DNA from: Byssothecium circinans
Lineage: Eukaryota; Ascomycota; Dothideomycetes; Pleosporales; Massarinaceae
Reading direction: 5' to 3'
DNA length: 64,000 bases
NCBI GenBank assembly: GCA_010015675.1
Contig: ML976980.1
Span: forward strand, 693,378-757,377
Positions 22,332 through 33,662 of the stretch are shown piece by piece. The position numbers and the translations under genes are program-made. A model generated the notes under the pieces. That model saw only the letters and a list, made by a program, of their open reading frames with translations, searched no databases and had not been told where the DNA came from. Positions within the stretch are counted from its first letter, which is position 1, and each line of letters opens with the position of its first letter.

Positions 22332-24213
22332 ATGGCGGCAGAGATGGGTAGTCGCACGCTCTCCAACATCACAACCGCGCAACTCCAATCCCCACCACCG
22401 CCGTCATCCTTCTCTCCCGACATCGAAAAAGAGAGCGGACTCGAAAATCAACCGCGGCGCCCTCGCCTTCAAAAATCCCCTTCCCCAAGCTCCACGAGCT
22501 CCGAAAACGACAAAGAAGAGCTAGATGGCCACCGCCCCTCCACTCGCGATATCCGAGCATCCATCTCGCGGTCACGCTCCCGCCAGCAACAGCAAGATGG
22601 GACTTCAACAGGACTGGTGCGACCTCTCAGCCGGACATTGACACGCCGCGAAACGGTTCTGAGTCGAATTAGAACACGACCGACTGTGCCGCCGTTCAGT
22701 CATCCCTTGGCCCATATACCGACCACTGCTGATGTACTTGTCGATTTCGATGGCCCGGATGACCCATACCGACCCCACAACTGGCCTACGAAGAAAAAGT
22801 TCATCACGACTTTACTGTACGGCTTATGCACCATGACCGCTACGTGGGCTTCCTCTGCCTACTCAGCCGGAACACGCCAAATTGCCGAGGAATTCAACGT
22901 CGGGACTCAAACCTCCACTCTCGGGACCACGCTCTTCCTCTTTGGCTTTGGAATAGGCCCACTTCTTTGGGCACCACTTTCCGAGGTCTATGGAAGACGG
23001 CTTGCGGTTCTCGTGCCGTTGTTTGTGGCGGTGTGCTTTAGCTTTGGATCGGCGGCGGCCAAGGATTTCCAGACTTTGATGCTTACGAGGTTCTTTGGGG
23101 CTTTCTTTGCGAGTGCGCCGGTTACGAATACCGGGGGTGTGTTGGGGGATCTTTACGACGCTAGTTGGAGGGGGATTGCTATGGCGGGATATGCCATGGC
23201 TGTTGTAGGCGGACCATGCTTAGGTTAGTCTCATCACTGCCATATCTCCATACAACATCTCATCCCACATCAAAGTATCATCCTAAAGAAATACAGGCCC
23301 CATTGTCTCCGCAGCCTTCGTAGCCCAACCGACCCTCGGCTGGCGCTGGACCGAATACTTCACCGGCATCCTCCAAGCCTTCTTCGTCACCATCGGCGCC
23401 ATCTTCATCGACGAATCCTACCCACCCAAACTCCTCGTCTACAAAGCGCGCCGCCTGCGCCACGAAACCGGCAACTGGGCCCTCCACACCAAATTCGAAG
23501 AATGGGACGTTTCCATCGGCGAGCTCTGTCGGAAATTCCTCATCCGTCCCGTGCAACTCCTCTGCACCCCAATCTGCTTCCTCGTCGCCCTGTACGCCAG
23601 CTTCTGCTACGGCATCTTGTACATGCAACTCGGCGGCATCCCGATCATCTTCGGGGAAATCCGGGGCTGGAAGCCCGTCGCAGCCACGCTCCCGTTTCTA
23701 GGGATCTTGGTGGGTGCAATCCTAGGCGCTGCAGCGAACGTGTACAACCAAACCTTGTACAACAAAGCCTACCATAGAGCCGGCAACCGTCCCATCCCCG
23801 AAATGCGCCTCCCGCCCATGATGTTTGGCTCCGTCGTCTTTGCCGCGGGCCAGTTCATCATGGGCTGGACCGCGCGGCCGGATATCCATTGGATCGCGCC
23901 GGTCATCGGCGTCACGTTGGTTGGAACGGGGTTCTTCACTATCTTCCAGGCTGCGCTGAATTATCTGGTCGATACGTTTACGCTGTATGCGGCGTCGGCG
24001 GTGGCGGCGAATACGTTTTTGAGATCGTGCTTTGCCGGCGCGTTTCCGTTGGTTGTGGCGCCGCTTTATCATAATCTTGGGACTGGGGTGGGGAGTTCTA
24101 TTACGGGGGGTTTTGCGGCTGTGTTGGTGCCGGTGCCGTTTGTGTTTTTCTGGTTTGGGAAGAGGGTGAGGAGGAGGGGAAGGTGGAGTCGGGGGAGTGT
24201 TTATGATGATTAG
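22332..24213 (+). CDS. MFS transporter, DHA1 (drug:H+ antiporter/polyamine-type)
   Basis: Two exons, 22332-23223 and 23297-24213, with a 73-nt intron, give 602 residues. A long hydrophilic, Ser/Arg-rich cytosolic N-terminus (about 145 residues) precedes twelve predicted membrane helices. DHA1 hallmarks are RPHNWPTKKKF before helix 1, LGTTLFLFGFGIGPLLWAPLSEVYGRR (motif A region), and AGYAMAVVGGPCLGPIVSAAF (motif C), which spans the intron. The central cytosolic loop is short. Relatives in fungi export polyamines, azoles or toxins by proton antiport. A role in sugar uptake is unlikely because the sugar-porter signatures are missing, so its position beside the glycosidases need not mean a shared pathway. 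Confidence 0.88.
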
Positions 24214-26597
24214 GGGAGTATGGGAGGGGGGAGGAAAGGGGTGGGGATTGTGTGGTGTAGGGAGGGTTGTATTTGCCTTCCTGTGAATTCTTTCTAAAGC
24301 ATGGTGTTGTGGGATAGAAATATTAGATGTTGGTTTAACTAATGATTATTTGATCCTTCTTTTAAAATTCTCTTTGTTTAACTAATGGAAGGGGATCGAA
24401 TACTCGTTATCTCACCTTACTCCTCGTAACACCGAACTCAGTGTCTACTTTGCCACAACTCCCTCAAAACACCAATAAGCCTTCCCCATAACACGAGCTC
24501 AGAAGGGAAAAGCGTAGCTAACTTTACAGCCCACGATTCAATGGGCGCTGAGCTTGTCGTGTGATGGTAACGATAATCATCATCAACGCCTTCCCTACCA
24601 TAACCCTCCGCACCCTCTCTCACCCTCTCTCGCATTGCTGACACTGACTGTTACTTTTGAACCCCCCCGCCCCGCCCGGAGGAAACCCGAAACCGAACTC
24701 CCATACAAAGAACGATTTCATCTTTTTCCAAAGAGCGAAACATGTCTGGCGTCTTGTGGCGGTTTTAGTGCTTAGCTTTATCTGGTGTCGCGTGTGCGGG
24801 GTGGGAAAGTCGTGGGTGAGGTGGGGATTTATACTTCGTGGTAATGCCACGGTGTGATTTAGACCATATATGTACAGTACAGTAAATAGCCGCGCCATCC
24901 CATGGAAACGAGTATTCACGAAAAGACGGGGGAGATGGGTTGGTGTGAGGGTGAAAAGTTAGCGGGGTACAAATCAAATCACGGAGTGCATTTCCGTGGC
25001 TTTTAGTTTATACTACCCGCACGGCACTGATTTTCTTAGGGGGGGGGGGGGGGGATAAGAAGAAAAAAGACTGGGAGGAGACTATGGTTTGCATGAGGGA
25101 ACCTTTAAAAATAGACATGCATCGCTCCTATGGGAGGGGAGGGTCACTGGTGGGATTTTGTTCATCGCGGGGTGCTTTATAACAGGTACTTGGGGCACAT
25201 GTTCATGCAATGACATGCACGCCGTGCTCCAGCGAGCGCTACATGGAACTATCATATACGTTATTCTCTTAACTAGGAAACCTTCAAACAAGTCTCATCA
25301 TAATTCTAAGTACCGTTTCCGAGGCGATGGCTTAGTCAACTTATTAAGAACGTGTATAAATCGAGGCTTGGGCTGCGCTTGAGCTTCTCTCATTCACTCA
25401 CTCACAGCTGGCAGGCAAAAAAAGAGGTCAGAATCGATATTGAGCGGGAGGTGAGCGGAGGGCGAAAAATAAGAAGGCTAAACTCGAATGCTGGGAAAGG
25501 GGGCTTGGTTTGAAGTATGAGTTTATGAGAACGGAGTAACGTGGAGGGAGCTTGTGTGAAATGATGATGATGAGTAAAATACCCAACTATTGATTTGTAT
25601 CAGGAGGGTATGGGACTCTGACCCGCAATCGGAAGAAGGTTGATAGGGTAAAGAGGAGCTTTAGATTGCTAAATAAACAAAAGAATAAAAGAACAATTCC
25701 TGCCTGTCTAAATAGGTTATCACTGTCTCTTACAGATGAAAATTGTCTGTATTGCCATGGTGGATGATGATAATGATGATCTCCAAGAGCTGCTTGGGTA
25801 AAAAACACCGGCTCTGGCGAATCACATGACTGTGGGCTCATCCTTACACCACACTATGAGCCAGAGGCGAGTCCGAGTGTAAATCCCTGGGGACGTCAAC
25901 AGTAAGTTGTGGGAGTGGGATGGGACTGTATTTTTTGAGCTTGGAGTGAATGGGGCATGGGGTTTGGTTGGTGTCTTTTGAAAACGGTTTTGTCACGTGC
26001 CTTGCCACGTAAATGCTCACGTGATTCTCAACCTAAATACTGTTAGGGCCGATTTGTTGCATGCTTGTGGGGATGATTATTGGCCTTTCGAATTCGCCCT
26101 TGTAATGGCCAGTGATCTTCAGTGCTTTCAGTTCAGTCCGCATCAGTTAGCGCATGCCCTTGTGCGATTTTGTGTGCACCCACACCTCCCTTTGCTTTTC
26201 AAATATGTCGCTTTACCAGCCTTTCATCAAATTTCACATACGGAGTACAGAGATTCAAAACATGAGAGAAGGCGGAAGAAGATCAGCCCAGCCTCATGGC
26301 TGACCACCCGGTCTATTACGCCATTGCCAAATGCAGCAGCTCTATCTTTTGCGAGGTCCCTCGGTTTCTAAAAATGCTACAGGTGACGTGATGTGAATAG
26401 TGTTCGATGAATCGTATTACCATTCGCTCGCGAAGCGCCTGCAATGCTGCATGATAGAGTATTGGTGCTCTTTTGGCTTCATAGCCTAGTGAAGTGGTTT
26501 CAGCCTCGTGCGGGCATGAATGATAAAAAGGCCATCATCTGAAGGGGATCAATGCATAACGCGGCATTGCTCGTTCCATTTTGTCCCAGCTGATTAA
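24214..26597. other. 2.4-kb gene-free interval
   Basis: No coding frame with support. It contains a G16 homopolymer at 25039-25054 and several purine-rich tracts. It marks the boundary between the nutrition genes and the decaying accessory segment. Confidence 0.45.
25039..25054 (+). repeat. G16 homopolymer
   Basis: Sixteen consecutive G bases, followed by ATAAGAAGAAAAAAGA. Such a tract can form a G-quadruplex and is prone to length errors in sequencing. Confidence 0.9.
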
Positions 26598-28210
26598 ATG
26601 GCCGAGATGGAGATGAGCGAGGTAGAGTATTCTGCTCGCCCTCTTCCGACTCCTGTGCAGGCCGGAGGCTCTTCCCTGGATGGTTCGTCCGATGCGCAAG
26701 CAAGCCGTTCCAATAAATCCACGTCACAAGATTCCCAGCCTGCATTTCTGAGCCAAACCCAGAGTCCGGAAGAAACGGATCCGTGACGGCCTATCGTACT
26801 CAGCTTAGGTACGCTGAAGCCCTTCTATACACTCCTTAGTCTTTTCTCATTCGCTTTTTTGTTGACAATACCAGATGGCGGTGGAATCAGGGGTCTCTCT
26901 GCGCTCTACATCCTTCAACATCTGATGAAGAAGATAAAAGACGAAGAAGGCAAGGCGGAAAAGGAAGAGAAGAGGGCGAGAGAAGAGGAGAGGAGAGGAG
27001 AACAAACGGGGGATGGGCCTCAGGACTCGGATGAGATTGGAACAGTACCAACGGCTACATCACCAGCTCAATTGCAGGGTGTAGATGATGATCGTGCTAC
27101 ATCCGATGAGGCGCATGATTGGCTACCTTGTCACTACTTCGACTTCATGGTTGGGACTAGCACTGGAGGGTAAGATGAACGGATGTGGCCTCATGCGAAA
27201 GCACTCGCTAATACCCGATCAACAGCCTTATTGCAGTGTTGTTGGGAAGACTTTGACTCAATATCGACGACTGCATCACCGCATACGAAGAAATCGGGGC
27301 GCATATTTTCGCACGTCGGAGATGGTGGTGATTGACTAAATATGACCACAAAAGATTGGAGGATGCTGTGAAGAAGGTTCTCAAGAAACATTGTCATGAG
27401 CACTTGAACGGCGGGGACTACTGCAAAGGAAATGATCTTTTGAGGCAGTATGATTTCTCTTGTCTGGACGCGAGTCCGTACAAGAACCATAGCTGCAAAG
27501 TGTAAGTCTTCGGAGTCCTCCACGGGTCATCTAGAGCTAATTTAGATTGCTGCAGAGCATTGTTGGCCATAAGCGAACGTGTAAAGAAGCAACTGGAGAC
27601 GCCCTACCTTTTCCGTAGCTACGATATTGCCGAAGCAGCTCCAACGAGATACTATAGCCGCCTGAAGTTACGGAATCTTACCGGAGCGCTGACAGACTGC
27701 ACAATGATATGGGAAGCCTGTCGAGAAACATCGGCAGCGCCTTTCTACTTCAACAGATTGACTCTGGGCGGCGTGCGTTATATCGATGGAGGTGTGGGTG
27801 CAAACAACCCTACTCTATACGTATTCAACGAGGCGTCGCAGATCAGTCGCTATGAACATGGACCAACCCAGAAACCGGTGGCGTTGGTCAGCGTGGGCAC
27901 TGGCCGTAAAACTGAGCAGTCTCGTTTTGGAAACAGATCTATATTGAAATGGTCGCGTATGAGAATTACAGACACCCAAAAGGACCATGAGGTTGCACAG
28001 GGCCTCTGTAAACTTGCTAATGTTAAGTACTTCCGCTTCGATGCGGACGACGGTCGTGGTGGAGAAGAAGAAAGGAGAAAGGTTTGCCAGAATAGATGCG
28101 GATCAGCATCCAGAAAGGCTGGGAAGAGATGGAGAGGGAGCCAACTCATTGGTTATCACACGATAATGAGACACTTCCAGCTGTGCCTCGAAGAAAAATC
28201 TGCATTGTGA
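26598..28210 (+). pseudogene. Disabled patatin-like phospholipase
   Basis: Four exons can be traced: 26598-26808, 26875-27169, 27226-27501 and 27556-28210. They rebuild a patatin-like lipase with the oxyanion loop SLDGGGIRG (split by intron 1), the nucleophile elbow GTSTGG (split by intron 2) and the catalytic Asp motif DGGVGANNP. Three TGA codons interrupt the frame: at 26784, two codons before PIVLSLDGGG; at 27254, after LLGRL; and at 27329, between RRRWW and LTKYD. At 27254, where relatives usually carry Arg, CGA-to-TGA is the simplest change. No AG acceptor exists that could splice out the first stop. The C-terminus also departs from the family after about 28070, suggesting a frameshift. 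In fungi such domains occur alone or at the N-terminus of NLR-type immune receptors; no NACHT domain follows here. Confidence 0.75.
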
Positions 28211-28871
28211 CTAGCATTCATGAAGTCACTGGCTCTCAATGAATCATATCTTGCTACATCATCTTGCCCGGGATCTCTTTCCGGTGATATTTGTGGGCCA
28301 GGCTGTGCAGATGAAGCGTCACGAGCGACCACAAAAGCCTCATCAGTATATAATGTTTCAATATTCCGGTCAAGCAGGGCGGCAATTGCGGCGTAGCGTC
28401 AGCAACTTCCATACTCAGTAAGGACCTATCGGTATTTTCAAACCCGGATGAACCTTTCGGTACTGAACAAATATAGTGACTGTGACTTAGCGGCTGGCTA
28501 CAAAATGGCTATGCAAGTGTGAGTTAGGAGTGGGCGGCTTGTGTAAAGGACAGGATCTGTGTGGAGTTGCCGTGATGATTGGGCTCACCCGCGCGCCTTT
28601 CTAAACTCACGAGGAACCAATAGTCTAAGAAGGTTTCAATTTGATAGTATGATCAACTATCACACACTTGCGATCAGACGACAAGTCGCGACGAGTGTGA
28701 TGTGGTGCGGTAGCTCCTCGGAGTATATCATTCCTCATTGGCCAGCATCTTACGCTAGGCTATGTCTGGAATGGTCTGAACGTACACACTCATCTTCTAA
28801 AGAACCTTCTTCGACTTTATCAGCATCCCTTCTTGACATTTGTCTTCTTTCCCTCCTACATTGCACCGAAG
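28211..28871. other. Intergenic between two disabled genes
   Basis: No gene seen and no repeat recognised. It is the presumed promoter of the APH-family gene. Confidence 0.35.
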
Positions 28872-30249
28872 ATGACTGTCTTCGATGGGCTCGCTGAAAC
28901 GGGCGGCGATGATGAATTCAAAGCTTGGCTATCGAAGATGATTGACGCGAAAGCAGGAGATTGTGTCCTTTGTCTCGGCTCGAAGACGGGGAGAATCAGT
29001 TGGAGAATTTGACAAATGGCTCAAGGGCTCATTCAATCTGAGTCTCGTTGTCAAATTCGAAGATGTAAAGGAAGTAATACGATTCCCCAAGCCAGGGCAC
29101 ACCGCCACATGCCTGCGAGACGAAAAGGTCAGAAACGAAATACACGTCTTGGAGATGCTGAAAGAGAAAACAACTATACCTGTTCCCCGAGTACTCAGCT
29201 GGGGAACAACCGCTGAAAGCCTCCAACAGCTTGGACCCTTCATACTAATGGAGTATATTGAGGGAGTCTCGCTTACGACCCTTTTAAAGCAGCCCACCGA
29301 GACGGACCAAGACGAAGTCATTCTGGCGACCGAAGTAGACGATGCGAGACTTGACTATGTATATGAGCAGCTTGCCGGCTATCTGCTACAACTATCTCAC
29401 CTCAGCTTCAACGCCATCGGGGCGCTTTCGCGAGATTCCGCGTCCGAGGAGTGGACAGTTCATTCAAGACCACTGGCTTACAACCAAAACGAGTTGCAAA
29501 CCGTCGTATCAAGCTACCCATCTACCAACTTCCCCACCAGCGCATTTATATCAGCACGAGAGTATCTCCAAAACCTTGCCGACGAGCACCTCATACACCT
29601 GCACACGCAGCGCAATCTAGCCAACACTCGCGACGATGCAAAGAAGCGCTTCATCGCTCGCCATCGCTTCAAACAGTTAGTTGACAAATACTGCTCTGAC
29701 GACACTGGACCTTTCAAGCTGTTCTGCGATGATCTGCAACCATCAAACATGCTCGCCGACCCAGAAACATTCCGCATCACGGCGGTGCTAGATTGGGAGT
29801 TCACCAACGTTATGCCAGCGCAGTTTTCATACGATCCTCCCTGGTGGCTCCTTCTCCTGGGTCCCGATATGTGGCTGGAAGAACATTCCATGGAGGAGTT
29901 CATGGTGCGATATGTGCCGAGGATGGAGCAGTTCTTACGGGCATTGGAACGTGTGGAGGCGAATACATCAGACATTGCCCGTTCTGAAGCGGATGGTGGG
30001 AGCGAACGTTGTCTGTCCTTGAAGATGCGTGAGTCTTGGAGCTCGAAGAAGTTTTGGTTCGATTACGGGATTCGGAAGAGCTTTGATATCGATGCTGTGT
30101 ATTGGGATGCGCTCCATGAAGGAGAAGCGGATGAGAAGTTTCTCGAGCAGAAGGGTATGAGAGAGGAGATGGAGAGGTTTGTGGATATGAAGATGGAGCA
30201 GTTGGGTCTTTATAGGGATGAGTATAGGAAGCGATTCTCGTCAGGTTGA
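28872..30249 (+). pseudogene. APH/ChoK-family phosphotransferase with 5' frameshift
   Basis: The frame open from 28942 to 30249 encodes nearly all of a fungal aminoglycoside-phosphotransferase-fold protein: FVSARRRGES, VIRFPKPGHTA, GPFILMEYIEG, the catalytic block KLFCDDLQPSNML (the family has Cys for the usual His, with Asp and Asn kept) and AVLDWEFTNV. It has no ATG near its start. The expected N-terminus (MTVFDGLAETGGDDEFKAWL) is encoded from the ATG at 28872 in the frame one base behind, and the two meet near 28938-28942. A single extra base there explains both. Either the gene is recently disabled or the base is a sequencing error. Natural substrates of this large fungal family are unknown; antibiotic resistance should not be assumed. 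It lies beside another broken gene. Confidence 0.65.
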
Positions 30250-30770
30250 TGCTTTTAGATAGAAGATCGTTCTCACGGTCTCCGTATGGACAGTCACGGA
30301 ATATAGACTCGGTGATACGTTTCCAGTGGTGTGCCGAAGGTCTGTGTTGGACTGAACAGTACTTGACTGTTCCGGACGGTTCAGTACCGTTCCGGCCTGG
30401 CGTCGGCTCCTGCCTATATAGTCGCTTCTCCTGAGCTTCACCGCTCCACACACAATTCATCACTTTCTCATCGCTTGCTCTTGGGTCTCTACTGTCCAGC
30501 AGTCTGTATGCACAAGTTGATATGCCAAACTACCATGGTAGCCAACACAGAAGTCACTTTTAGCAAATACGCCTTATATGTACGGGCGTTCCGGCTATCC
30601 CATCTATGCATAACCAATTAATTCAAAGGAGAGTTTAGTTTTGCAATTTGTGCTGTTTCCTAACAAGACCGCGTAACATGAAGGAAAGCATACCTATGGC
30701 ATGTGAAAGCAAAACGTTATCGATAACCCTACACTACCGGTACCGGTAGCGCAAGAACATCCTATAACTT

Positions 30771-31084
30771 CAGACTCGAACTCGAACTCAACGAACATGA
30801 ACCACCACACCACAACATGCCGCCACCCTCATCCCTTTAACCTCTCTTCCACCTACTATATATAATAATGCATACATGTTTAATAAAACCTCTAAATCCT
30901 ATTCTATCTCCACCATGATAAAATACAGCGCCATCTACCATATAACTAACCTAACAACCCACCTTAGCACCTCCAAAGCCCTCGCACACTCCCTAACTAC
31001 GTGCTTTAAATCCTCCTTCCCCATCGCTACCCGCAATAAAAGCAGCAGCGGTTGGACGCTCTACCACCGCCTCCTCCGCGACGT
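30771..31084 (+). pseudogene. RIP-scarred 5' fragment of MED20
   Basis: From the ATG at 30915 the sequence matches the first 55-60 codons of the intact MED20 gene at 36099. The similarity also extends about 110-140 bp upstream, and it stops abruptly after the codons for RLLRDV at 31084. Within the coding part I count 18 base differences, of which 15 are C-to-T or G-to-A in the direction from intact gene to fragment; five of the eleven C-to-T changes are at CpA. Only about one fifth of the gene is present and the continuation is unrelated, so it cannot make a mediator subunit. The copy is a truncated duplicate marked by RIP-like mutation. An extra ATA codon follows its ATG. Confidence 0.85.
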
Positions 31085-31325
31085 AGACGCCGATCCACTA
31101 GCTAGCGTACTAGCCCCCCAGGCATGCTCTACGACGCAGAGAGCCGCCCGCGAAGCGACAGCCGAAACGATCGACCTCACAGGCCAGCAGCGAGTCTCCC
31201 TTAAAAGAAATAACCTAGACTCCTCGTACGTATTGACTATAACTCACCACTGAAATAACATACCGTGCAAGGAGACGGGGATCTGTGTTATGGATAGGAA
31301 GAGTCTAGGGAGCTTTGTTACTGCC

Positions 31326-31341
31326 TTTTTTTTTTTTTTTT
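31326..31341 (+). repeat. T16 homopolymer
   Basis: Sixteen T bases in a row, shortly after the end of the MED20 fragment. On the minus strand this reads as A16 and could be the trace of a retrotransposed poly(A) tail, but no element is visible beside it. Confidence 0.85.
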
Positions 31342-31519
31342 AATCTTTTGCATTCGAGATAATACGAAGAACTCCAAACCAAACTTCAAACCAAACTTCT
31401 ACTCAGCCCTCTATATCCCCCGATGATATCTAACACGCCGGTGCAACTTCCATCATCTACATCCCACTCATGCTTCCTAACAAGCCAACTAGCGCTCAAT
31501 CGGGTTCGACCCATGACGC

Positions 31520-32014
31520 CTACTGATGGTTGTCGCGGAAGAACCTCAACCACTGAGTGACGGCTGCGCATTGCCGGTCAAGGTAGAAGTGGGCACCGTC
31601 AGCGAGAAAAGTAAGGCATTCGGAATCTTTGTTCCACTCATAGAATTTAACCACCTTCCCCACTGCGACTGCGCCAAATTTCCTTCCGCTGGGCCTAGTG
31701 TTGGCGATGCCGGAAAGATAAGTGCTGAGTTGGGACCCGGCAGCCTCCCAGACTTGATTTTGTCCTTCCAAGGCCGGCCTCTTGCATTCGACAATAAGAA
31801 ACTTGAATTCCTGTGCTTGGTTCCCGAAGACGATGTGAGCGGTGAAAAGGTCCGCTCGACGGCCAGCGATTTGGGTTTCCGGTCCAGTGGCGTAACCGTC
31901 CGCCGCTGGGAATTCGATTTGCAGGATTGTATTCCAGACTCGAGCGGTCTCGCCTTCCAGTTGCCCGGCAATAAGCCTGTTTTTGATAAGCCAGGCGACC
32001 ATTTGATTGGCCAT
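31520..32014 (-). CDS. PD-(D/E)XK nuclease-fold-like hypothetical protein
   Basis: A 164-residue single-exon protein. The pattern ADLF (Asp55), a beta-hairpin, then FLIVECKRP (Glu76, Lys78) matches the core D...ExK of the restriction-endonuclease-like fold. A conserved helix (AAGSQLSTYLSG) and the strand KFGAVAVG follow. Short proteins of this kind are widespread and variable among Pezizomycotina, usually unannotated; catalysis on DNA is not shown. The ATG at 32014 is the first after an in-frame TGA at 32030-32032. The frame upstream of that stop stays open to an ATG at 32083, so the true N-terminus could have been longer before a nonsense change. It lies between the MED20 fragment and the F-box gene in a variable segment. 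Confidence 0.6.
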   Translation of the reverse strand: MANQMVAWLIKNRLIAGQLEGETARVWNTILQIEFPAADGYATGPETQIAGRRADLFTAHIVFGNQAQEFKFLIVECKRPALEGQNQVWEAAGSQLSTYLSGIANTRPSGRKFGAVAVGKVVKFYEWNKDSECLTFLADGAHFYLDRQCAAVTQWLRFFRDNHQ

Positions 32015-33662
32015 GTACTGGTATCGTTGTCAGTTACTTCCAACAAAGGATTGGTTGTCCTTGACTGACCGTGTTGGTAACATCTTCCTGCGCGGGAAGC
32101 TGGTAGGACATACTGAGCGAATGGAATAGGGTTTTAGTGGATAAGATGAGCGAATGAATAGAAAGTGCAGCTGATAGTATTCGTAACGCGGAGCTTGTGC
32201 TAAAGGTCTTGGGGTTCTACTCTCTCCCACCACAGCGACTTGCCCTTTATATCTATCTGAATGGTGTATTCCATCGTGTATACCAGCAGCGTAAGCGCCA
32301 GGGGTGCTCCATAATATTCAGGCTCTTGTTTTGGAATTTTGTCGCGATATAGATAAAGGCGGACATATACCAATAGATGCCGAAAGTTTCAAGAACTATG
32401 TACCGGGATGCATAATATATTTATCGGCGGCAAGCTCTTACCTATAAAATCAAGGCGCGCACAGAGCACCGACTTTGCCGCCGCCATAGAGTAGTTTAAT
32501 TGGTGACGAAGTCAAGAAAAAATAGAACGGACCGAGCGAAACGCCTGGTGTCGAGGCTGCTTGTTGGATCAAGGAAGCGCCCATAAGTTACCCTAAGCGG
32601 GGGGGAGGGGGGGCGGAGACCGCCCATAAGTTGGGAGGGCAACCGCTCACCTGCACGGGTGATACCTCGTGCTGACTAATGTAATAAAACAGCGCCCCAC
32701 CTAACCGAACTTCCTATCCCATGAATAAGGATCGCTCAAACGACCGTGAAACTTGATCCGGATGGTGATCCATCGTGAGAGTATTGTGCAATCACACTGT
32801 GCACGACGGTAGTAACGGCGATTCGCCCTCATGGACCTGAGAATAGGAGCTAGATAGGGCCTTAATAAAACAAATGATAATAATCTCATGTCGCAGAAAC
32901 ATGTGGCGAGAACGCACGACGGTTGGGTCCTCCAACCTGGCACCGACACTCTAATTCCACAACTTCCGCCCACCTAGAAGCGGCCTGCTACCTCTGCAGG
33001 GTCTCACTCCCCACTCGAGGATGCCCCGCTCCGCAAGAGTGGCGACTGAGAAGCCGAGGGAGCCGAGGGAGGTCTCAGTACGTTTAGACCCTCGTGAAGG
33101 GATGACACCACGCTACGCATTGCTACTCCCACGATCCTGTCGTAGCAGAGACTAGGAAGTCTTAGACATTAGTGGCGTCTATTTGGAAGAGGATGGGTCT
33201 CTCGATAGTAAGTTGCCATGGGAACAAAAATAGCGCCAGTAACCAGTCTCAACGGAGCTCTGCTTGAGCGAGCTTAGGAACTTGTCAAGGAAATCTGACC
33301 CTTTCTAATATCCGCCGCAGCTTTCGGCGGGTTTGTGCGGCCGCTTTGGGCGTGGATGCACCACGCATGCGTCCTATGCCCAACTATCTTTTCTACAAGA
33401 CTCACACGAGATTACACCTAGAGTGCTGAAAACGACAGCAGTTTTCTGTAATTTACTGTTAACGATATTTCTTGTAATTGCTTATTGGAGCAGATTTACC
33501 AGCAAGGAGTAAAGGCCGATAACCTCTGTCTGAGCGGTATCAACCAAGACGAACGGCGGCTCATCGTCATCTGTCTGGCTTCTGGGCGGAGGGATTGTAA
33601 CCTCCCGGCCACGATTAGTGCAGAGCTAGACCAGTTAGCCACCTTAGCAGTCGTGGAACTTT
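32015..33662. other. 1.6-kb interval, mixed GC, no gene
   Basis: No supported coding frame. It contains a 12-bp direct repeat CGCCCATAAGTT at 32578 and 32621, a G-rich stretch between the two copies, and a perfect 6-bp-stem hairpin (CCGCCG/CGGCGG) at 33312-33330. The composition changes sharply within it, as expected of patchwork or relic DNA, but I recognise no element. Confidence 0.4.

Larger units (their letters stand above)
30250..31519. other. Intergenic with MED20 fragment
   Basis: Apart from the MED20 relic described separately, no gene is seen. A T16 run occupies 31326-31341. The segment 30530-30720 is AT-rich. Confidence 0.4.

Noticed and set aside
29514..29975. 153-codon minus-strand frame
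   Set aside because: Antisense shadow of the APH-family gene.
31497..31516. Possible tRNA T-arm (GGTTCGACCC)
   Set aside because: Stem bases do not pair and there is no matching A box or acceptor stem upstream.
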